Assembly: GCA_009760855.2 (NCBI GenBank)
Contig: WPIO01000011.1
Location: 4,638,501-4,702,500 of the forward strand
From: Cristatella mucedo
Taxonomy: Eukaryota; Bryozoa; Phylactolaemata; Cristatellidae
DNA length: 64,000 nucleotides
Reading direction: 5' to 3'
The notes beneath the pieces are model-generated. The model made no database searches. It saw only the letters and a program-made list of their open reading frames with translations, and had not been told where the DNA came from. Made by a program: the position numbers and the translations under genes. Positions 57,805 to 64,000 of the stretch are shown here, in pieces; positions within the stretch are counted from its first letter, which is position 1; the number at the start of each line of letters is the position of its first letter.

Positions 57805-59185
57805 AGAATTTGCTGGCATACCTCAGGGGTTGTAGTTACCTAATACACAGCGCAGACAGCACTTGAAGAGGCATTTGATCTGCAAGACTCTTTGCTGCCA
57901 GTTATTTACAATGTGGTGTAGCCTTGCATGAATCGTGAAGATGACTGCGTCTGTACGGACTAATAATACTTTCATTTGCAATTCATTTGTGGTGTGCTGC
58001 TTTGGTCTGAGAGTGATGTAGATTAAACAATGCTCTCTCAACTGAGTATGTACGCAGGCCAGGCGTAGGCAGAACACCGAAACTGGCTCACAGGAGCCTA
58101 TATTTTCGCAGGCCCCAGCAGCGCTCCCCAAACACAACTGTTCTCTCCTGCACTGACGTCCCCTGTCCTCTCACTCCCTCCCAGTCACAGCTTATCCCCG
58201 TGGGTTAGAGGGAGGATAAAGCCGGCCTGTGGACTAACCACAGCCACCAGGCCACAGCTGGGCAGGCCCCTCCCATAGGCAACAGACACCAGCTATTAAA
58301 CCCTGGGGTGATTTAAGGCACTACCGGTCTGTCTGCACAGGCAGTGTGCCAGAGCTCCCAGTGAGCTGAATCATGCACACAGAAACACAAACCACAAGTG
58401 ATAGGGAAGATAATATTCTTCACGAACGACAACTGTGATGCCCTTCGAAAAGTTTGTCCCGGCAGCAATCTGGTACTGTGCATGTTACAGGTACTGCAAG
58501 CACCCAACGCCGGATCCTGGCTAGTAAGAACGACACTGCTGCTGCTGCTGATAAAACCACCATAACAAAATTGCTCAATAAGCAGTATATGCCTGCTCTG
58601 GTTCCTGAGCTCATGCTAGGCAATAAATGAATAGCTAGCACCCATTGATTGAAAATTACCCCCAATTCTGGAATTACTTTGGGGTATGCTACAATGTCAG
58701 TAGCATTGGTTTATTGCTTACAGATTACATCTATTGGCTAGGGACGATACCATTAGCAGTTATGCATAGGCACTGATGAGAGTTGTTAAGGTACTTATAC
58801 CAGATGCATGTTTGATTGAAATAATTGTTGCACCTTTGATAAATCTGACCAAGATTCGATGAAATTGCCTATTGCTCCTCCCCTGTTCATGTTGAAGGAT
58901 TCAATACTTCAGCAATCAGAGCTAACCATATTCAGAAGCTCACTGACTACCTGCCGATACGGCTGTTTGCATCATACAACTAGGTGACGTCTCCAGTCAA
59001 AGCTGTCAACACAGTAACATCGGGTTCATGCAATCTGAGAACTGTACTCACATTCCTGTGGAAAAGGCTGAACAGTTTTTTCTCAAGCATGCATCAAATT
59101 TATTACCAAGAAATGGCCAAAGAGCTTCTCAAGTGAATTGCTAAAATTCATGCCACAGTATAATTTCAGCTTCCGAAAAACATCC
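57805..59185. other. Unrecognised stretch
   Basis: A pyrimidine- and GC-richer patch lies at 58140-58310 (CCAGGCCACAGCTGGG-type sequence). No exon or repeat family identified. Confidence 0.35.
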
Positions 59186-59189
59186 GCTT

Positions 59190-60150
59190 GGCGATTAGGC
59201 ATCTCAAAGAACTAAATCTCCCTCTTGGAACTGTACATAGTCTGTAAGGGAAGCTTGTCAATACGGTTAGTGATAACAAGTAGAGTGTTAGCACACACAA
59301 GCACACAAAAACAGTTCATGCAGACCCAGCAAATGCTGTGAGGAACAGGTTTAATTTTTAGCTTTTATTTTAAGTGTCGTCAAGTCTGAGGATGTTGCGA
59401 CGTCAGTCGGTAGTGAGTTCCGGGGATTGTGAGCATACAAACTAAAGGCCCGGTTACTAATGGATTTGAGGTTTGTTCCAGGAATAACTAAGCGGCTTGT
59501 CAGAACAGCAGGTGCACTGGTTTCCCATCAAGCAGCGCACCGACGTCAAGGTTTTGTCTGTGACTTTTAAGTGCCTTCATTGTCTTGCTCCAGCCTATCA
59601 GAACTACTCCCCAATCAAGCTAGACATAACTCTACAGGTCGGTGAGAAGTGGTTTACTTTGGCAACTGCGATGGTCACGAAAGACAGTGGCATATTGTGT
59701 CCAGAAGTCCTCAACTGCTACTTTCATGCTACTCCCTACATCAGCTGTTCTTCTAACTCAGCTATGCTTCCTATACACATTCTATATGTTGCGCGAGCTG
59801 GAGCTGTCTGTTGGCTGCCGTATGCATACTGTAAGCCGCTTAAGCTCTGAGTGTGCTATAAAAACCCTCATGCTTAGCACACACCCAGTGTTTGTGGAGC
59901 TACAGATGGAGATACACAAACAAGCCTGGTTGCAGAGGTTTGTACGAACTGTAAGTGCCTTATTGCATAGGTCGCTCTCAGCAATCGAATCACCATCAGA
60001 ATTTGTGTCAGCAATTGACATTCTTGCATACTTGCTCCAGGTTTATGATTATACATACAGTACTTTTGAATTTGTAGCTCATTCATGGTTAATATCTTTG
60101 CTGGCCAGTGCTCATGCTGTAAGATAATAGGTGGTGGCCCGTGCATATGA
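59190..60150. mobile_element. Mosaic of LINE A and B scraps in both orientations
   Basis: 59190-59500 is the family A 3' end on the minus strand (AATGGATTTGAGGTTTGTTC). 59500-59640 is plus family A (GTTTTGTCTGTGACTTTTAA). About 59640-59695 is minus family A. 59695-59925 is the plus family B 3' end (TGCTACTTTCATGCTACTCC to GGAGATACACAAACAAGCC). A short minus A piece follows. No frame survives. Confidence 0.65.
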
Positions 60151-60159
60151 CAGTTTGCT

Positions 60160-60570
60160 GCACATTAAACTATGAGCAGCTTTCGCCAGTGTTCTACCAC
60201 AAGCCTGCACATGTAGACATAGGCTCCAATAAGGTCTGCATCTGATAATACAAATATAGTTTGCTGTAGCTCAGTCAAATTCTTTCAACTACAGGCATCG
60301 TTCATCATTAAGAGTACACTTAATATTTATTGTAATCTCTCCTTATGTCATGGTAAGCCTGAATGCAGCACTACCAAGTTGATTTATCAGCGTACTCGAG
60401 CACAGTGACTCGACAGTGACTTAGCATAGCAGCCCTCACACACTTCTGCACAAGATTTTGGTCAGCTGCAGCTCTCCACGTGCCACATATAAGTTCTTAG
60501 TGTATCTTTTGTCTAGCATGTGGCACGGCAAATAATCACAACATCAAATTATATTGCACATCGTATTTGC
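60160..60570. other. Unrecognised stretch
   Basis: AT-rich, ending in a usable acceptor (CGTATTTGCAG at 60572). Confidence 0.35.
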
Positions 60571-60572
60571 AG

Positions 60573-61036
60573 CTAAACGAGCACCTCCTGTAGAAGCAGA
60601 AGCAGGTGGTGATCCTTCAGTTGCACCTAGAGTGAGCAGGGAGTATGAACGAAACCAGTGGAAGGGGTGTAGCAGAAAGAAGCATAAGTTAATTCAACTC
60701 TCGCCTTTACTTGCAAGCCGTCGTGTCCTATCATTTCTGCAATGGATGTGCACTATGCAGGACGGAGTTCCAGCTGCAGCTTCAGAAATGCAACAGAGGT
60801 TTCGCAAGTGCCAGATGTCTGCATGCTTTTATCGATATTCGAGTGACTACACCAGAGAGGCATCAGCACAGCCCCGAGGCACTCGGTTGTCGTGGCCAAA
60901 GCTATTTAACTACTCGGCAATGGTGCTGCACTCGAGCGCGCAAGCCTTGCCCTCGGTCTGCCGGACAACGTTAGCAAGACTCCAACCAACTACAATTGCA
61001 AGAAAGAAAGGTCCCACTGGAAGAGTGGCAGAGTGA
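60573..61036 (+). CDS. Possible exon(s) of an unrecognised gene
   Basis: After a TATTTGCAG acceptor an open frame reads KRAPPVEAEAGGDPSVAPRV and then SREYERNQWKG, and remains open to a TGA at 61036. The first 30 residues look coding by composition; the rest (SRKKHKLIQLSP and on) is less convincing. A GTGAGC at 60633 could be the real donor. No family recognised. Confidence 0.3.
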
Positions 61037-61167
61037 AAGGGAGAAACGAGAAACGATTCGTGCAAGACGATCGGTATCAAAACCACTGCCTCCCGGTCGC
61101 CAGCTGGTAGTGTCTCATCAAGGCACGGCAAAGTGTGCGCAATGCATTCACGCTCCTCCTCTGTGAG
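60977..61167 (+). CDS. Possible exon, unrecognised
   Basis: After ACGTTAG an open frame reads QERKVPLEEWQSEREKRETI, then RARRSVSKPLPPGRQLVVSH and QGTAKCAQCIHAPPL before a stop. Highly charged, coiled-coil-like. It overlaps the previous candidate in another frame, so at most one of the two readings is right over the shared bases. Confidence 0.3.
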
Positions 61168-61333
61168 CTAAATAAGCCACGGAGAAGCTCAGTGACTGTC
61201 CACCTTAAACGAAAATTTCTAGAAATTCTGTACATATGCATATATGTTATCGAAGTTGCATATAGATTTTCGAAGATGCATATAGATTTTCCAAGATCCA
61301 ACCAGGTTCGCTTCACCTGATGCTATGGTGCAG

Positions 61334-61431
61334 TAAATATGACAACTTCCTGGAGATGGAAATCCAAAAGGACAGCCCCCAGGATGTCCAAGTGCAGTTC
61401 TTCCGCCAGCGAGACTGTGACATTTTTAAAG
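61334..61431 (+). CDS. Possible internal exon, unrecognised
   Basis: A GGTGCAG acceptor and an AAAG|GTTCAC donor bracket a frame reading KYDNFLEMEIQKDSP and VQFFRQRDCDIFK. This is the most protein-like reading of these bases; the competing ATG frame (MTTSWRWKSKRT) is not. The family is not known to me. It lies about 1 kb upstream of the CREB3-like start and may belong to another gene. Confidence 0.35.
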
Positions 61432-61439
61432 GTTCACAT

Positions 61440-62395
61440 GCATATTTCCAAGAGGGGCATTGGAAACCCACGGTTAGGTAATTCTAACGTGTCACACTGC
61501 AGCACTTACGTCGGACGTCAATGCTAGCGGCACGAAGCAGCAGCAACTTCAGTACCCTGTCCGAACAGCAAGCACAGTATCTCGCCGCGAATCTCCAGGC
61601 ATTCACACGCAGCCGACGCTACCAGTGTTAGACGGTAGTATTTTAAACGCTGCTGTCTTTCTCGGTTTAGACTCACGCCAGCGACACATCCGGCCCGCCG
61701 CCAGAGAAAGCACAGGCGACAGAGCGTGTTTCTCCGAGTGCAGTAAGAGTAACGGAGGATGCGATGTCGAGGCTGTGAGAAAGCTGACCAGTGAAACAAG
61801 CTCCTGCGTATCCAGAATTCCAGGCCTTCGAGTCACTCGTGACGGATTCGGGTCGGGGGTCCTCTGTTCCCAAACCACTCGCCTATCGCTGTTAGGAACA
61901 AGGTGGCATGACAGTCCCACCCATGAGCTAAGCTGAAATTCGCCGTCTGCTCAGCCGACGACGTATATTAGGAGATAGTGGCGAGGCAACGAATCTGAGG
62001 CAGCCGGTAGCAATCAACTACTAAACTTAATTTTCTACTGCGTTAGAGCAAACAATGTATGTAAATGCGAATACGACGCGCCGCCACTAAGGCCGGGCCG
62101 GAGGCGGTTGGAGGGCTTTCACTGACCTCGAGGTCAATGAGACTTGTCTCTCCTGTTTCATTTGCCTTCGTATATCCCAGTTTATTAGATTTTCACTTAT
62201 TATGTAATTTAAATTATTAGATTTTTATTTATACAATTTAATGATATTTTAAAGATTCTATTATTACTTCTTTCAAAGTACGGTCATGTGACCAGATCAC
62301 TACGCCAGCGTACTGGGGTGGTACCGGGAGTCACATCTGTGTCAGCCTGCGCTGCATGAGGATAAGAATTCGTCGGACAACGGGACCCCTCCCAC
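61440..62395. other. Stretch upstream of the CREB3-like start codon
   Basis: GC-richer at 61.5-61.95 kb with overlapping frames on both strands, then AT-rich at 62.16-62.27 kb. Probably promoter and 5' UTR of the downstream gene; no specific site could be assigned. Confidence 0.35.
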
Positions 62396-62398
62396 ACT

Positions 62399-62497
62399 AT
62401 GGATACTTTCGGAATCCCTGACCGGCTTTGCGAAATGGACGAGGCTTGCAACTTTCAGGATCTACCCGATGACGATGTTTTCAACGCCCCTCGGCAG
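62399..62497 (+). CDS. CREB3/OASIS-like transcription factor, exon 1 (probable)
   Basis: The ATG opens MDTFGIPDRLCEMDEACNFQ and then DLPDDDVFNAPRQ, an acidic start, ending in phase 0 at a CAG|GTGTGA donor. Assigned to the next exon by phase and acidic character. On its own it has no diagnostic motif. Confidence 0.5.
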
Positions 62498-62727
62498 GTG
62501 TGAATTTTGCTTGCTCCGGTTTTCGGATTCACCATATGTTACCTCTCGGCTGAGCGATTTTCGCAGCCCACATATGGCCTTGGCGGACCCGAATTTTAAA
62601 TAAGTGATGTTGAGGCAGTAGTTGTAGGTACCGTATGGCTTGATGTTTATGCAATCAATGGACTCTAGTTTCTTCTCCCTCGGCCGTTCAGCTGAGCCGG
62701 TCATTCAAATCGAAGGCCGGGCTCACC

Positions 62728-62768
62728 GCTGCAGCTGCTGCTATTGCTGCTGCTATTGCTGCTGCTCA
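62728..62768 (+). repeat. Imperfect GCTGCTATT nonamer repeat
   Basis: CTGCTGCTATTGCTGCTGCT and similar, about four units, in the intron of the CREB3-like gene. Confidence 0.7.
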
Positions 62769-63699
62769 AAATCTCCCTGCGTGAAAGCCAAAGTGTATCG
62801 TGGCTATTGTTTATCTCGTCGCTGTGTCAGCTACACTCATTCTTACGTTTCCTTGCGTCTGCTTCCTCAGAATTGAATGTTGGTTTTTGGATGCGACTGC
62901 GGCTGTTTTGCAAGGTCTCCAACGGCGGCGGTCGGTAAACTAGATCGATGATCCGGCCACGGCTATATGACTCTTAAGATGGCCCAAGATTGGTCTCGTC
63001 CGCCTTGCATATCTTGTTTTGATTGGTGGGGCAGTATAGGGTCGAAGTGCTCTCTGTACATTGCATGGTCGACTGTATGAGTGCAAACATTTTCCAGCTA
63101 TTGCTGCTCCGAAAATAGCGTACCTCAGTATTGGCGAAAGCAGACGTCTCTCGCTGTTTCTCGCTTATTAGCATAGCTGCTTTTGTAATCCACCCAGTTT
63201 TTATGCAAATAAACCGGCGCCAAAGACGCCGACCGGCACTTACGTCGTTCCCGTGTGTCCACTGCCACTGCCGGAACAAAGGTCTTTTCATCTAGCGATC
63301 GCAGCAGCATTGGCTGGTGACGCCAGTTCCTTGCGTCACGGAGGGCCGCTGAACCGCGGGGCTGAATTCTCGGCCTGTACTCGTGCGACCCATTCGTTCG
63401 AGCTGTTGACATTGCTTCAATGCTAGCCAGTCGCACCAGCAGATCAGGATCGGCTGGGTCATGGCAAGTGCCACGGGTGTGGCCCCTAGCTGTTTGCTCT
63501 AACCTTGCCTGTTATCCGAGCCTGGGGGAGGAGGCACTCAACCTTTTCTTCTGGCTCTACCTTAAACCCATTTATCGCAGCAGCTAGCTTGACATATTTA
63601 GGATGTAGCTTGTTTCCCGGCAGTCTACTACTCTACTTCATGCTAATGTTGCCGCCAGGTTTAGCCTTACCAATTTTAAAAAGTGATTTATGTAGCCAG

Positions 63700-64000
63700 A
63701 TCGCTAGCCAAGACGATGGCTTGCAGCAGTTGCACTCAATCTTGCAGGAGGACTACGACTGTCTTGCACCGGACTGGCTGGACTCGTTCACTGTGCTAGG
63801 CCAGGACGACCCGGTTTTAAACGACAGGATGATGTCGGAAGCTGCTCGATCTCCACGCGTGCACTCTGAACACAGCTACTCCATGTCGGGCGGCACATCT
63901 TCAGCAGTCCCATCGCTTGATGATGCTGTAGCGGCTGGCGAGGAGAGCCAAGTTTCAGTCGGCACTCCTGACTTACCCATCTGCCAGCCTGCATCTAGTG
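63700..64000 (+). CDS. CREB3/OASIS-like transcription factor, exon 2 (runs off window)
   Basis: After a GTAGCCAG acceptor the frame reads LQQLHSILQEDYDCLAPDWL, then DSFTVLGQDD and VHSEHSYSMSGGTSS. An E-H-S-Y-S-L/M motif after an acidic activation region is characteristic of CREB3L1/CREB3L2-type ER-anchored bZIP factors. The bZIP and membrane segment would lie past 64000. The acceptor's pyrimidine tract is weak, so an extra exon between 62.5 and 63.7 kb, or the CCGCCAG acceptor at 63658 in another phase, cannot be excluded. Confidence 0.55.
   Translation, partial: MASQDDGLQQLHSILQEDYDCLAPDWLDSFTVLGQDDPVLNDRMMSEAARSPRVHSEHSYSMSGGTSSAVPSLDDAVAAGEESQVSVGTPDLPICQPASS

Noticed and set aside
57361-57843. 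160-codon frame with THTH and EHTSTRAH repeats
   Set aside because: Driven by the CA and ACACGAGC arrays; flanking residues show no family.

Overview
This is nuclear DNA from an animal, most likely an invertebrate; I could not place it to a phylum. Genes are split by GT-AG introns and a CpG-rich promoter is visible. The DNA is crowded with L2/CR1-type LINE fragments, tRNA-derived SINEs and long microsatellites. No bacterial features (operons, ribosome binding sites, CRISPR) are present. Most long open frames are low-complexity repeats or LINE remnants; the real genes are cut into short exons.

The main gene runs on the minus strand from about 30.9 kb down to 3.8 kb. I assembled 11 coding exons by hand. 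Their splice phases all agree and give a protein of about 530 residues of the carotenoid oxygenase family (RPE65 / BCO1 / BCO2 / NinaB type). The first exon lies in a CpG-rich block (28.7-32.2 kb) that also carries a pure CGG/CCG array and several perfect inverted repeats. Intron 2 is about 13 kb and intron 6 about 4.4 kb; both are filled with LINE copies.

Layout: 0-1.1 kb, 3' half of an L2 LINE; 1.6-2.6 kb, decayed hAT/ZMYM-like transposase on the minus strand; 3.8-30.9 kb, carotenoid oxygenase gene with TE-filled introns; 31-32.2 kb, CpG promoter with CGG repeat; 33-48.8 kb, a near-continuous field of LINE copies with nested SINEs, a 155-165 bp satellite and an AT array; 49.1-51.1 kb, two long GA/GACAGA arrays; 51.3-53.4 kb, two tRNA-like SINEs, then a second GC-rich block and a 120-codon frame that may be the first exon of an unknown gene; 54-60 kb, mostly unrecognised DNA with LINE scraps and an octamer minisatellite; 60.5-61.5 kb, possible plus-strand exons; 62.4 kb to the window end, first exons of a probable CREB3/OASIS-type transcription factor whose bZIP lies beyond the window.

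At least three LINE lineages can be told apart by 3' end: family A ends in (ATT)n, family B in (ACATT)n, and a more diverged family D lies in minus orientation at 11.6-13.6 kb. One SINE carries the family A LINE tail, which suggests it borrowed that LINE's machinery. I found no clearly new biological system. The strongest result is the reconstructed oxygenase with unusual second-shell residues; the repeats around its promoter come next.
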